A DNA stretch of 64,000 bases from Dryocola sp032000125 (lineage in GTDB: Bacteria; Pseudomonadota; Gammaproteobacteria; Enterobacterales; Enterobacteriaceae). This document shows, piece by piece, positions 1 to 8,707 of this stretch. How positions within the stretch are numbered: position 1 is the stretch's first letter; every line of letters starts with the position of its first letter. The translations under genes were made by a program, and so were the position numbers. The stretch spans positions 1 through 64,000 of the forward strand of contig DAMALH010000014.1 in assembly GCA_032000125.1 (NCBI GenBank). Direction: 5' to 3'. The notes under the pieces are model-generated. The model was not told the origin of the DNA, did not search any database, and worked only from the letters and a program-made list of their open reading frames with translations.

Positions 1-51
1 GCTTGCATGGCATGCAAGAGGTCAGCGGTTCGATCCCGCTTAGCTCCACCA
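1..51 (+). tRNA. alaW: tRNA-Ala (GGC), 3' part, cut by window start
   Basis: The window opens inside a tRNA. The anticodon arm CTTGC-AT-GGC-AT-GCAAG gives anticodon GGC at 9-11. It is followed by the variable loop, the T arm with GGTTCGATCC, and the acceptor strand ending TAGCTCCACCA at 51. This matches the 3' two thirds of enterobacterial tRNA-Ala(GGC). In E. coli the alaX/alaW pair sits beside pdeA, as here, so this is the copy next to pdeA. The 5' part lies outside the window. Confidence 0.95.
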
Positions 52-59
52 AAATATAA

Positions 60-87
60 AACCCTCGCCTTCTGGCGGGGGTTTTTG
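60..87 (+). terminator. Rho-independent terminator after tRNA-Ala
   Basis: An inverted repeat ACCCTCGCC / GGCGGGGGT with a short TTCT loop is followed by a run of T. It lies 8 nt after the tRNA CCA end and closes the tRNA transcript. Confidence 0.85.
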
Positions 88-337
88 CATTCTGCTTGCC
101 AGACATTCCCGCCCTGCCGCCGCATTAATTTGATGATTAACGCTCAAATTTGCAGGTAATCATCTGCATTAACGTACAAAAAAAATATATCAAAGAATGT
201 ATATTTGTTTAAATTTATTAACCCCAGCCAGCTAATATTTGCAGGCGGCATACAGACTTGATTTGCAGCGTGAATAAACGTATTCTGGCCGCCTTAATTA
301 CGCCTTCGCAAAATACATATTATTAACACCTGTGCCT
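88..337. other. AT-rich intergenic region upstream of pdeA
   Basis: About 250 bp of AT-rich sequence separate the tRNA terminator from pdeA. No gene is visible. It presumably holds the pdeA promoter, but no strong -35/-10 pair or operator stands out. Confidence 0.5.
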
Positions 338-2533
338 ATGAGTCTTCACAAGCTGGTTAAAAAATTCGTTGCCGCACTGGTGTTATGTTTATTGTTTACG
401 CCATTATCCCGCTATATTTCGCCAACAACGCTAGTGGATGGCAGCAAAATTTATCTGGCCTGGCTTCCGCTTAGCGTGATGATTTCATTGCTGTTAATAT
501 TTGGCAGAGCCGCGATACTGCCCTTAATAGTTGGCGTGTCAGCTATCTTTTGGGCGGGCCTTGATTTAGCTACGCTGCCATTGGTTATATTTATATTTTG
601 CTTATTATTTCCTTTGTTATTATCTGCGGCGATCGCACGTTATTATCTTGGTCCGCGCTGGCGTTTTGATTTATCCAATAAGGGTATCGGCGTAAGGATA
701 TTCTGGCTAGGATGCTTTACGCCATGCGGCATTAAAGCGCTGATGTTTATTGCGGGCCGATACATTAATTATCCCCCGGCGCTGGCGCCTTTCTTCGGTG
801 AAAGTTCGGCGATGTATCTGGTGGTCGATTTGCAAAATTTAATCGCCGCCTCGCTAATCTTTACCATGCTGTTTTACTACCCGATGCGCATGCTGCTGAA
901 TCCGTATTTCGCACGCGCTTTCTGGCGCCGCTGCGTGATGCGCTATCTGTCGAGGGAGCGCCATCTGTACACCTTAAGCTGGGTCAGCGCATGGGCCGCT
1001 ATTATGGTGCTGCTGTGTTCATCCTATGAGTCGACGCTGGTTTCCGGTTATCTGGTGCCGGTTATCTTTGTCTTATTTACCCTTGGGAGCCGCCATATCG
1101 GCCCGCGGCTTATCGCTTTGCTGTGGGGCGCGTCGGCGTGGCTGCTGCTGACCTACAACGATGGCTTTATGCAAGGGGTAAACAGCGAATTTGCCCTGTC
1201 GTTTATTCTCTCGGTATTTATCTCGTTTACCGTCTGCTTGCTGTATATGACGATTACCTTTCATAAAAATGAATGGATGAAGCGCCTCTGGCGCCAGCAG
1301 GCGATGACCGATCCGCTTACGCATCTGCCAAATCTACGCGCGCTGGAACAGCAGGTCAGGCGCTTCCCTTCCGGATCGCTGTGCTGTTTACGCCTGGCTA
1401 ATCTGGAGTTCCTGGGTCGCCACTACGGTCTGATGATGCGCGTGCACTGCAAGCGTGAAATCACCCGGCTGCTAAAGCCGTGGCTGGATGAAGGGGAGAA
1501 ACTGTTTCAGCTACCCGGCTGCGAACTGCTTATTTTTCTCCGGGGGCCGGAAACCGAAGCGCGCCTGAGCCACCTTGTCGATCTGCTAAACGGCAAAAAG
1601 ATCGTATGGCATAACAGCACGCTGGAGATAGAATCCGGCGCTTCCTGTTGCGTGATGAACGGGCAATCCCATGAGCTTTATCGCACGCTTGGTCAGTTGA
1701 GCTACCTTGCCGAGCAGGCCTGTTCCGTTCGCCGCGTCCTGAGCCTTAACACCCGGCTTGAAGCCGTTTCGGATCAAACCACCGAGCGGGTCTTGCTCCT
1801 GCAGAAGGTAAAACACGCCCTGAATGACGATGCCTCGCTGCAGCTCTTCGCCCAGCCGATCGTGGATAAGAACGGGGAAGGCTACAGCGAGATTTTGAGC
1901 AGGCTATTTTTTCATGGAGAAATGATAACGCCTGACAAATTCATCCCGGTTATTGCTGAATTTAACCTGAACGTTCGTTTCGACATGTTAGTGATGCGCA
2001 AGCTGGTGGCTTTTCTGCACGAGCAGGGCGGCGAACAGCGGCAGCCGCGCTTCTCTGTCAACCTGATGCCCTTCACCCTGATGCAAAAAGACATAGCTCA
2101 GGAAATCGTCACGCTATTTAATAATAAGCAGGTGCCAACCAGCGCGGTCATTATTGAAGTAACGGAGGAGCAGGCGTTTTCCAATTCGGAAACCTCCATG
2201 CACAATATTAATCTGCTGCGTGAGTACGGCTTCAAAATTGCGATTGATGATTTTGGGACAGGCTATGCTAACTACGAGCGCCTGAAGCGTCTTCAGGCCG
2301 ATATCATTAAAATTGACGGCTGTTTTGTCAGGGACATCGCTTCTGATTCTCTTGATGCCCTGATCGTGAAGTCGATTTGTGATTTAGCCCATGCCAAACG
2401 GCTAGCCGTGGTGGCCGAGTTTGTGGAAACCGAAGAGCAGCAGGCTCTTTTGCTCGCACTTGGCGTGCAGTATGTCCAGGGTTATCTGACCGGCAAACCC
2501 GAACCGCTGAAAGGGTCGCATTCCTGTGTATAA
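338..2533 (+). CDS. pdeA: Cyclic-di-GMP phosphodiesterase PdeA (MASE1-degenerate GGDEF-EAL)
   Basis: Inner-membrane enzyme that hydrolyses c-di-GMP to pGpG. The first 310 or so residues form a multi-helix MASE1-type sensor. A GGDEF-like domain follows (about 325-480) whose signature is degenerate (GCELL where GGDEF is expected), so it should not make c-di-GMP. The C-terminal EAL domain looks active: SEILSRL (about 519), NLMPF, the glutamate of IEVTEEQ, DDFGTGYANYERLK (about 638) and VAEFVETEEQ are all present. It aligns over its full length with E. coli PdeA (YfeA), including the EIL in place of EAL. A GTG at 332 is also in frame, but ATG 338 fits the family start. A diguanylate cyclase gene follows after 36 nt, so the two probably share a transcript. 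Confidence 0.93.
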   Translation: MSLHKLVKKFVAALVLCLLFTPLSRYISPTTLVDGSKIYLAWLPLSVMISLLLIFGRAAILPLIVGVSAIFWAGLDLATLPLVIFIFCLLFPLLLSAAIARYYLGPRWRFDLSNKGIGVRIFWLGCFTPCGIKALMFIAGRYINYPPALAPFFGESSAMYLVVDLQNLIAASLIFTMLFYYPMRMLLNPYFARAFWRRCVMRYLSRERHLYTLSWVSAWAAIMVLLCSSYESTLVSGYLVPVIFVLFTLGSRHIGPRLIALLWGASAWLLLTYNDGFMQGVNSEFALSFILSVFISFTVCLLYMTITFHKNEWMKRLWRQQAMTDPLTHLPNLRALEQQVRRFPSGSLCCLRLANLEFLGRHYGLMMRVHCKREITRLLKPWLDEGEKLFQLPGCELLIFLRGPETEARLSHLVDLLNGKKIVWHNSTLEIESGASCCVMNGQSHELYRTLGQLSYLAEQACSVRRVLSLNTRLEAVSDQTTERVLLLQKVKHALNDDASLQLFAQPIVDKNGEGYSEILSRLFFHGEMITPDKFIPVIAEFNLNVRFDMLVMRKLVAFLHEQGGEQRQPRFSVNLMPFTLMQKDIAQEIVTLFNNKQVPTSAVIIEVTEEQAFSNSETSMHNINLLREYGFKIAIDDFGTGYANYERLKRLQADIIKIDGCFVRDIASDSLDALIVKSICDLAHAKRLAVVAEFVETEEQQALLLALGVQYVQGYLTGKPEPLKGSHSCV

Positions 2534-2569
2534 ACGTAAGACGGCGCTAAATATAAAAGGATAGCTAAC

Positions 2570-4207
2570 ATGGCATTAGCGAACCGCTTTCGTTTACCGC
2601 TGGAAAAAACGCTTCGTATTATTCACCTGTGCTTTATTTTTGTTTTTGTGCTGACCACCTTCCTGTTCTGGCAGCAGGGAGCATTGTTCAATCAGGGCTA
2701 TCGCACCAGCCAGTTAAGCCACCTTGAAAGCGTTATTGCGCGTCTGGAAAGCAGGGCAAAATACAAAATCGATAATTTGCGCTATCTGCAACGCATTTTT
2801 ATCGACGCGATGAGCGACCCGCTTTTTCCTGGTAACGTGCGGGCGCCATCAGAAATTATCGATAGACAAGGTCCGGCCGCTTTATGGGTCAGCGAACTGC
2901 CTCTGCCCGACAACGTTAAGTTTAAAGATGCCCGTCACCCGGATACAGCCTTGCAAACTAGCCATGAGCTTCATGCGCTAGGCAAAATTCAGGATCTCTT
3001 TCCGCTGGCCAGTGACGCAAAGGACGTGCCTGCGGATATCTACTATGTCTCGCGTGAGGGAGAGTTTATTGCTTCTCTCTCCTCTGAAATCAATTCGCTG
3101 CTGGTGCGTAGCTACAATCCAGGCAGCAAAGAGGGCACCTTTATTCTGGCTTCGCCTTTGCTAAACCCGGAACGCAGGCCGTTCTGGACTCGCCAGAATA
3201 TCGCCCGCACGCAGAACACCACGCTGGTAAATGGCGCGGTGCCGATAGATTTTCACGGCGAGTGGATTGGGCTATTAGGCATCGCCATCACCGGTGAGAA
3301 CGTAAAAACGCTGCTTCATGATTCTCTGCCAGGCCAGACGCAAAGCGCCTATCAACTTTTTGATATCCAGTTACGGCCTTTAACGGCCGCGGCGGGGGAT
3401 CTAAATAACGTTAAGCTTACGGCGGCCCAACTGGAGTTGATTGGCGAAAAGCTTGCAACCTCAGCACGCGGCACGCTTCGCTTTGGGCACGTTTATGCCG
3501 CTTTTGGCACTATACCTGGTACGCAAAGCGTATTGATCTCAACCCAGACGCTGCGCCAGGGCCTGCATGAGGATTTTGGCCGCTTCAGCGTGCTGCTGGT
3601 GGCGATGTGGATTATCTTCGCGCTTTTGCTATGGGCTTCACACCGTATGATTTGTCGCCTGGTGCGCGGTATGGGAACGCTACAGCGTGAAATGCACTGG
3701 CATGCTTATCACGATCCGCTTACCGGCGCCCTTAACCGTCGTGGCTTTTTTGAAAAAACGGCGCAGCTCAGCCCGATTTACAAAGACTATACGCTGGTAC
3801 AAATCGACCTGGACCGCTTTAAAAAAGTTAACGACAGCTTTGGGCATCAGGCCGGTGACAGCGTGCTGGTTCACGCCACGCAGTACATTCAGCAGGCGAT
3901 TCGCAGCAGGGATGTGCTGGGCCGTCTCGGCGGCGAGGAGTTTTGCGTGTATCTGCTGGATACGCACCTTGAAGCGGGTATTGCCGTCGCTACGCGCATC
4001 AAAAAACACCTTGAGTTCTCGCCGCTGACCTTAAACAACGGCTGCGTAATAACAGTTACCGCCTCTCTCGGCGTGGCAGCGCACGGCGAACATCCCCATT
4101 ATTCGCTGGAGCAAATTCAGTCGTTAGCTGACGAGCGGCTGTATAGAGCGAAGCTGCGCGGGCGAAATCAGGTTTGCGCAGGCGGTGAGGAAGACACGCA
4201 GGCATAA
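2570..4207 (+). CDS. Membrane-bound diguanylate cyclase with periplasmic sensor domain
   Basis: Predicted to make c-di-GMP from two GTP. An N-terminal membrane segment (about residues 17-36) and a second one (about 338-358) bracket a periplasmic domain of some 300 residues, which should sense an unknown ligand. The C-terminal GGDEF domain reads LGRLGGEEFCVYL (GGEEF near 453), a catalytically competent signature. RSRD lies exactly five residues upstream and matches the RxxD product-inhibition site. The gene follows pdeA by 36 nt with AGGA upstream of its ATG, so it probably forms an operon with a phosphodiesterase. K-12 has no gene at this position. The ligand is unknown and no specific family name is assigned to the sensor. 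Confidence 0.88.
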   Translation: MALANRFRLPLEKTLRIIHLCFIFVFVLTTFLFWQQGALFNQGYRTSQLSHLESVIARLESRAKYKIDNLRYLQRIFIDAMSDPLFPGNVRAPSEIIDRQGPAALWVSELPLPDNVKFKDARHPDTALQTSHELHALGKIQDLFPLASDAKDVPADIYYVSREGEFIASLSSEINSLLVRSYNPGSKEGTFILASPLLNPERRPFWTRQNIARTQNTTLVNGAVPIDFHGEWIGLLGIAITGENVKTLLHDSLPGQTQSAYQLFDIQLRPLTAAAGDLNNVKLTAAQLELIGEKLATSARGTLRFGHVYAAFGTIPGTQSVLISTQTLRQGLHEDFGRFSVLLVAMWIIFALLLWASHRMICRLVRGMGTLQREMHWHAYHDPLTGALNRRGFFEKTAQLSPIYKDYTLVQIDLDRFKKVNDSFGHQAGDSVLVHATQYIQQAIRSRDVLGRLGGEEFCVYLLDTHLEAGIAVATRIKKHLEFSPLTLNNGCVITVTASLGVAAHGEHPHYSLEQIQSLADERLYRAKLRGRNQVCAGGEEDTQA

Positions 4208-4237
4208 AAAAACCGGAGCATGAAGCTCCGGTTTTTC
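4206..4237. terminator. Bidirectional terminator between the cyclase gene and nupC
   Basis: Hairpin AACCGGAGC / GCTCCGGTT with an A-run on the left and a T-run on the right, so it can stop transcription from both sides. It lies between two convergent genes. Confidence 0.9.
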
Positions 4238-4250
4238 TTCGCAGGTGCTC

Positions 4251-5438
4251 TTAGAGGAACAGCGCTGCGATAGACGCAGACAGGATGCTCACAAGCGTAG
4301 AGCCGTAAACCAGTTTCAGGCCAAAGCGTGAAACCACGTTACCCTGTTCTTCATTCAGGCCTTTAATCGCACCGGCGATAATCCCGATAGAAGAGAAGTT
4401 AGCAAAGGACACCAGGAACACGGACAGAATGCCTTCAGCGCGCGGAGACATGCTGTGAGCAAGCTTCTGCAGATCCATCATCGCCACGAACTCGTTAGAC
4501 ACCAGCTTGGTGGCCATAATACTGCCAACCTGCAGCGCTTCATGAGCAGGCACGCCCATTACCCAGGCAATTGGATAGAAGATATAGCCCAGAATGCCCT
4601 GGAAGGAGATACCGAATAACGCAGCGAACAGGGCGTTCAGCGCGGAAATCAGCGCGATGAAACCGATCAGCATCGCCGCAACGATAATCGCCACTTTAAA
4701 GCCCGCCAGGATGTATTCACCCAGCATTTCAAAGAAGCTCTGACCTTCGTGCAAATTAGACATCTGCAGATTTTCTTCGCTTTCATCAACGCGGTACGGG
4801 TTAATCAGCGACAGCACGATAAAGGTACTGAACATGTTCAATACCAGCGCCGCCACAACGTATTTCGGATCGAGCATGGTCATGTAAGCGCCGACAATCG
4901 ACATGGACACGGTAGACATGGCGGTTGCTGCCATGGTGTACATGCGGTTGCGCGACATTTTGCCGAGAATATCTTTATAGGCGATAAAGTTTTCTGATTG
5001 TCCCAGAATCAGCGAGCTTACGGCGTTAAAGGATTCCAGCTTGCCCATACCGTTCACTTTAGACAGAAGGGTACCGATAAAGCGGATAACAATCGGCAAC
5101 ACGCGAATGTGCTGCAAAATACCGATCAGCGCAGAGATAAAGACGATAGGGCAGAGAACTTTCAGGAAGAAGAAGGCGAGTCCTTCGTCATTCATCTTAC
5201 CGAATACAAAGTTTGTCCCTTCATTAGCAAATGCCAGCAGTTTCTCGAACATTTCTGAGAAACCACGCACGAAGCCGAGGCCAATCTCAGAGTTCAGGAA
5301 GAACCAGGCAAGCAACATCTCAATCACTAATAATTGGATCACAAAGCGAATACGGATTTGCTTGCGGTTAGGACTCACCAGCAAAGCAAGCAGCGCAACC
5401 ACTGCTAGCGCTAAAACAAAGTGCAGAACGCGGGACAT
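4251..5438 (-). CDS. nupC: Nucleoside:H+ symporter NupC (CNT family)
   Basis: Imports pyrimidine nucleosides and adenosine across the inner membrane with protons. The protein has 395 residues (K-12: 400) and the CNT layout: N-terminal helices, the conserved GQSENF segment near residue 149, and the C-terminal core with TKLVSNEFVAMMDL and VSFANFSSIGI motifs. GGAG sits 5 nt before the ATG. It is convergent with the cyclase gene and divergent from mntH, as in E. coli. In E. coli the gene is activated by CRP and repressed by CytR. Confidence 0.97.
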   Translation of the reverse strand: MSRVLHFVLALAVVALLALLVSPNRKQIRIRFVIQLLVIEMLLAWFFLNSEIGLGFVRGFSEMFEKLLAFANEGTNFVFGKMNDEGLAFFFLKVLCPIVFISALIGILQHIRVLPIVIRFIGTLLSKVNGMGKLESFNAVSSLILGQSENFIAYKDILGKMSRNRMYTMAATAMSTVSMSIVGAYMTMLDPKYVVAALVLNMFSTFIVLSLINPYRVDESEENLQMSNLHEGQSFFEMLGEYILAGFKVAIIVAAMLIGFIALISALNALFAALFGISFQGILGYIFYPIAWVMGVPAHEALQVGSIMATKLVSNEFVAMMDLQKLAHSMSPRAEGILSVFLVSFANFSSIGIIAGAIKGLNEEQGNVVSRFGLKLVYGSTLVSILSASIAALFL

Positions 5439-5504
5439 ATTTGCTCCAAATATGAGGCAGGTTTAATTTCGTTGCACATTCTATGAAACAAGCAATAAGA
5501 AAAC

Positions 5505-5560
5505 GAGAGCAATCGCACACTATTGTGATGACATGTGACGGATAGCAAAATTAGTGATCA
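5505..5560 (-). promoter_or_regulatory. Possible CRP sites upstream of nupC
   Basis: Two partial CRP half-site pairs can be read on the minus strand: TTTGC-N6-TCACA, and TGTGC-N6-TCTCG about 35 bp closer to the gene. Tandem CRP sites are known for CytR-controlled promoters in E. coli, including nupC. The matches are 7-8 of 10 core positions, so this is tentative. Confidence 0.35.
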
Positions 5561-5730
5561 ACCATACAATTCTGCTATGTTAAGTAAAGAAGCGAAAAGT
5601 TGCTTCAGCGCACATAATTCATAACAAACAGGATTGTTATTGCCCGTTTCGTTAACGAGCAAATACGCATTCGCCTTCCCGCCATTGATTTCAGCTATCA
5701 GAGAAATCCAGATAAGTTTTATAAACGATC

Positions 5731-5758
5731 TTGATAATCATTCTCATTTTGTTAGCAT
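5731..5758 (+). promoter_or_regulatory. Predicted sigma-70 promoter of mntH
   Basis: TTGATA at 5731-5736 and TAGCAT at 5753-5758 are separated by 16 bp. This places the transcript start just before the MntR box, as expected for a promoter repressed by MntR and Fur. Confidence 0.6.
5733..5751. promoter_or_regulatory. Fur box in the mntH promoter
   Basis: GATAATCATTCTCATTTTG closely follows the Fur consensus built from GATAAT/ATTATC units. It overlaps the -35 to -10 spacer. In E. coli mntH is repressed by Fur. Confidence 0.7.
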
Positions 5759-5759
5759 G

Positions 5760-5779
5760 AAACATAGCAAAGGCTATAC
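5760..5779. promoter_or_regulatory. MntR operator of mntH
   Basis: AAACATAGCAAAGGCTATAC matches the enterobacterial MntR box (AAACATAGC-N-GCTATGTTT type). It lies at the predicted transcript start of mntH, so manganese-loaded MntR should block transcription. Confidence 0.85.
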
Positions 5780-5793
5780 CTCAGAGGCAGATG

Positions 5794-7032
5794 ATGACAA
5801 ACAGTCGTGTTGATAATCGCAGTGGTCGAACGGCGCGAAAGCTGCGGCTGGCGCTAATGGGACCGGCGTTTATCGCCGCCATTGGCTATATCGACCCCGG
5901 TAACTTTGCCACCAATATCCAGGCCGGCGCCAGTTTCGGCTATAAGCTGCTGTGGGTTGTCGTCTGGGCGAACCTGATGGCGATGATGATTCAGATTCTC
6001 TCCGCTAAACTGGGTATCGCAACGGGTAAAAACCTTGCCGAACATATTCGCGATCGCTATTCACGCCCGGTCGTCTGGCTGTACTGGATACAGGCGGAAA
6101 TCATCGCGATGGCGACGGACCTTGCCGAGTTTATCGGCGCGGCTATCGGCTTTAAGCTAATCCTTGGAGTTTCCCTGCTGCAGGGGGCGGTGCTTACCGG
6201 TATTGCCACCTTCCTGATCCTCATGCTGCAACGTCGCGGACAAAAACCGCTTGAGAAAGCGATCGGCGGGCTTTTGCTGTTCGTGGCAGCGGCCTACATC
6301 GTTGAACTGATTTTCTCGCAGCCTGATTTTGTGGCGCTGGGGAAAGGGATGCTGATCCCGGCCCTGCCAACCAGCGAAGCCGTCTTTCTCGCCGCCGGGG
6401 TGCTCGGCGCAACCATCATGCCGCACGTCATCTACCTGCATTCATCCCTGACTCAGAATATGCACGACGGCAACCGCGCGGAGCGTTATTCCGCCACTAA
6501 ATGGGATGTGGCCATTGCCATGACCATCGCAGGATTTGTAAACCTGGCGATGATGGCAACCGCCGCCGCGGCGTTCCATTTCTCCGGCAACACCGGCGTT
6601 GCCGATCTGGACCAGGCATATTTAACCCTTGAGCCGTTGTTAAGCCATGCGGCGGCAACGATATTCGGGCTGAGCCTGGTCGCCGCCGGGCTTTCATCCA
6701 CCGTGGTCGGCACGCTGGCCGGGCAGGTGGTGATGCAGGGGTTTGTAAGATTTTATATTCCGCTCTGGGTGCGTCGTTCAGTTACTATGGCGCCGTCTTT
6801 TATTGTGATCCTGATGGGCCTCGACCCAACGCGGATTCTGGTGATGAGCCAGGTGCTGCTCAGCTTTGGTATTGCGCTGGCGCTGGTTCCGTTGCTGATT
6901 TTTACCAGCGATAAAAACCTAATGGGCGAGCTGGTGAACACCGGTCTGATCAGGCTGATTGGCTGGGCGATTGTGGCGCTGGTAGTGGTGCTGAACCTGT
7001 GGCTGATTGTCGGCACCGTAGCGGGCCTGTAA
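5794..7032 (+). CDS. mntH: Proton-coupled Mn2+ transporter MntH (NRAMP family)
   Basis: Imports Mn2+ (and some Fe2+) with protons through the inner membrane. The 412-residue product equals the K-12 length. It carries the NRAMP hallmarks: AAIGYIDPGNFATN in helix 1 (metal-binding D and N) and ATIMPHVIYLHSSL in helix 6 (MPH motif). Two ATGs lie in tandem at 5791 and 5794. AGAGG at 5783-5787 is only 3 nt from the first but 6 nt from the second, so 5794 is chosen, which also gives the K-12 start MTN. MntR and Fur sites upstream indicate repression by manganese and iron. Confidence 0.97.
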   Translation: MTNSRVDNRSGRTARKLRLALMGPAFIAAIGYIDPGNFATNIQAGASFGYKLLWVVVWANLMAMMIQILSAKLGIATGKNLAEHIRDRYSRPVVWLYWIQAEIIAMATDLAEFIGAAIGFKLILGVSLLQGAVLTGIATFLILMLQRRGQKPLEKAIGGLLLFVAAAYIVELIFSQPDFVALGKGMLIPALPTSEAVFLAAGVLGATIMPHVIYLHSSLTQNMHDGNRAERYSATKWDVAIAMTIAGFVNLAMMATAAAAFHFSGNTGVADLDQAYLTLEPLLSHAAATIFGLSLVAAGLSSTVVGTLAGQVVMQGFVRFYIPLWVRRSVTMAPSFIVILMGLDPTRILVMSQVLLSFGIALALVPLLIFTSDKNLMGELVNTGLIRLIGWAIVALVVVLNLWLIVGTVAGL

Positions 7033-7057
7033 AAAAACCTCTCCCGGGCGGGAGAGG
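7031..7057 (-). terminator. Terminator of ypeC
   Basis: CCTCTCCC-GGGC-GGGAGAGG hairpin. On the minus strand it is followed by seven T, so it stops transcription arriving from ypeC. It directly abuts the mntH stop codon. The plus-strand side has no T-run. Confidence 0.85.
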
Positions 7058-7069
7058 TCAGAAGTGCGC

Positions 7070-7384
7070 TTAGTGGTGATGTCTGTGCCCGTAGCCGCGG
7101 CCGCGATGGTCATCGCGATCGTTCCAGCCTTCGCGGTAGCCCCTTTCGTAGCTGCTGCGTCCGCGGTCCCAGCCACGATGGCGGTGCCAGCCGCGGTCAC
7201 GCCATTCATAGTGCCTGTTCCAGTAGCCACGGTCGCGCCAGTCGCGTCCATCCCAGTAGTTACCGCGATAATCCTGATCGCCAATATTTAATTTTACCGA
7301 CGGCAGCAGGGTGATTTCGCCCGCATTCGCCACCAGCGGAACAGACGCCAGTAATGCAATCGCAAGAATCAGTGACCTGAACAT
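7070..7384 (-). CDS. ypeC: Periplasmic DUF2502 protein YpeC
   Basis: Small secreted protein of unknown function. A signal peptide (MFRSLILAIALLASVPLVANA) should be cut before GEITLLPSVKLNIGD, a segment shared with K-12 YpeC. The rest is extremely rich in Arg, Trp, Tyr, Gly and His (RDWRDRGYW, HRHHH at the end), so it is very basic and aromatic. At 104 residues it is near the K-12 length (108). AAGGAG precedes the ATG. It sits beside mntH as in K-12. The His-rich tail could bind metal, but that is only an inference. Confidence 0.93.
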   Translation of the reverse strand: MFRSLILAIALLASVPLVANAGEITLLPSVKLNIGDQDYRGNYWDGRDWRDRGYWNRHYEWRDRGWHRHRGWDRGRSSYERGYREGWNDRDDHRGRGYGHRHHH

Positions 7385-7537
7385 ACTCTCTCCTTAACAC
7401 GGGATAACCGCATGGCGGCTTGTTAACGCAATCTTAAATGTTGGTAAACAAAGGTTTCATCGCCACAACTCTTAAATCACCGTCCAGAGCACTTTTTGCT
7501 AATTTAACGGATGGCGCACCGCGTTACGGGTAAGCGG

Positions 7538-8527
7538 TTACACCAACGCCGTCTCTATTTCCGCCTGTTCGGCAGCGCTGAAATGGCGGTTTGCCAGCAT
7601 GCCAACCGCATCGTCTATCTGGCCGATTTTACTTGCGCCAATCAGGACCGAGGTCACCTTGTCATCGCGAAGCACCCAGGCCAGCGCCATCTGCGAAAGC
7701 TTCTGCCCGCGGCGTTCGGCAATGGCGTTAAGCTTACGCACCTTCACCAGCTTCTCTTCGGTTAACTGATCGGGATTGAGGAACCGGCTACCGCTTGCCG
7801 CGCGGGAGTCCGCAGGAATGCCGTTGAGGTAGCGATCGGTAAGCTGGCCGCCCGCCAGAGGAGAGAAGGCGATGCTGCCCACGCCTTTTTCCTCCAGCAC
7901 ATCCAGCAGGCCGCCTTCAGGCCCGCGTTCAAACATGGAATATTTTGGCTGGTGGATCAGGCAAGGCGTGCCGAGATCGTTCAGCATATCAATCGCCCGG
8001 CGAGCAAGGTCCGCAGGGTAGTTTGACAACCCCACGTACAGCGCTTTGCCCTGGCGGACGACATGATCCAGCGCCCGCATTGTCTCTTCAAGCGGCGTTT
8101 CCGGATCCGGGCGGTGGTGATAGAAGATATCAACGTACTCGAGGCCCATGCGTTTGAGGCTCTGATTAAGACTTGCTATCAGGTACTTGCGTGAACCCCA
8201 GTCGCCGTAAGGCCCGTCCCACATGGTATAACCTGCTTTTGACGAGATAATCAGCTCATCACGGTATGGCAAAAAATCTTCACGCAAAATTCGCCCAAAG
8301 TTTTCTTCCGCCGAACCCGGAGGCGGACCGTAGTTGTTTGCCAAATCCAGATGGGTAATACCCACATCAAAGGCGCGTCGCAGTAGCTGGCGGCTGTTAT
8401 CGATAAGCGTGGTATCGCCAAAGTTATGCCATAGCCCCAGTGAAATGGCGGGAAGCTTTAGCCCGCTGCGCCCACAGCGACGATATTCCATTGATTCATA
8501 ACGAGAAGGATCTGCCTGGTAGACCAT
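7538..8527 (-). CDS. Aldo/keto reductase, Gpr (YghZ)-like
   Basis: NADPH-dependent aldehyde reductase of the AKR14 type. The protein resembles E. coli Gpr (YghZ, L-glyceraldehyde 3-phosphate reductase) throughout: SLGLWHNFGD, the catalytic Asp and Tyr in DLANNYGPPPGSAEENFGR, Lys in SSKAGY, His in FYHHRPD, and the cofactor loop SVLIGASK. It has 329 residues against 346 in K-12, lacking the extended C-terminus. It is divergent from ipdC across a 180-bp regulatory region. The substrate is uncertain: it may not be the Gpr orthologue, and the shared control region suggests it could act on aldehydes formed by IpdC. Confidence 0.85.
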   Translation of the reverse strand: MVYQADPSRYESMEYRRCGRSGLKLPAISLGLWHNFGDTTLIDNSRQLLRRAFDVGITHLDLANNYGPPPGSAEENFGRILREDFLPYRDELIISSKAGYTMWDGPYGDWGSRKYLIASLNQSLKRMGLEYVDIFYHHRPDPETPLEETMRALDHVVRQGKALYVGLSNYPADLARRAIDMLNDLGTPCLIHQPKYSMFERGPEGGLLDVLEEKGVGSIAFSPLAGGQLTDRYLNGIPADSRAASGSRFLNPDQLTEEKLVKVRKLNAIAERRGQKLSQMALAWVLRDDKVTSVLIGASKIGQIDDAVGMLANRHFSAAEQAEIETALV

Positions 8528-8558
8528 TTTGTTGCCCTTGTCAGTGAATTCTTCATTC

Positions 8559-8576
8559 AGTGTATACGTTTACACT
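8559..8576. promoter_or_regulatory. LacI/GalR-family operator-like palindrome
   Basis: AGTGTATACGTTTACACT is an 18-bp near-perfect palindrome centred on CG. It matches the GalR/GalS half-site pattern GTGTAANCGNTTACAC at all but one position. It lies 32 bp before the aldo/keto reductase start and about 130 bp upstream of ipdC. No LacI-family regulator is encoded in the window. Confidence 0.6.
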
Positions 8577-8610
8577 GCCCGCGTGACCATCAGACTACAC
8601 CTCGTTTGCC

Positions 8611-8628
8611 TGTAAATCCTTCTTTCCA
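8611..8628 (+). promoter_or_regulatory. TyrR box upstream of ipdC
   Basis: TGTAAA-TCCTTC-TTTCCA matches the TyrR consensus TGTAAA-N6-TTTACA at 11 of 12 fixed positions. It lies 80 bp before the ipdC start. In Enterobacter cloacae ipdC is known to be activated by TyrR with aromatic amino acids. Confidence 0.65.
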
Positions 8629-8707
8629 GCCCTTAATCGCGCCATCTCCTCGACACCGATCGCAGATACCTGATACTCACAGCAGACCCTCCGGGAAGGA
8701 ACATGCC

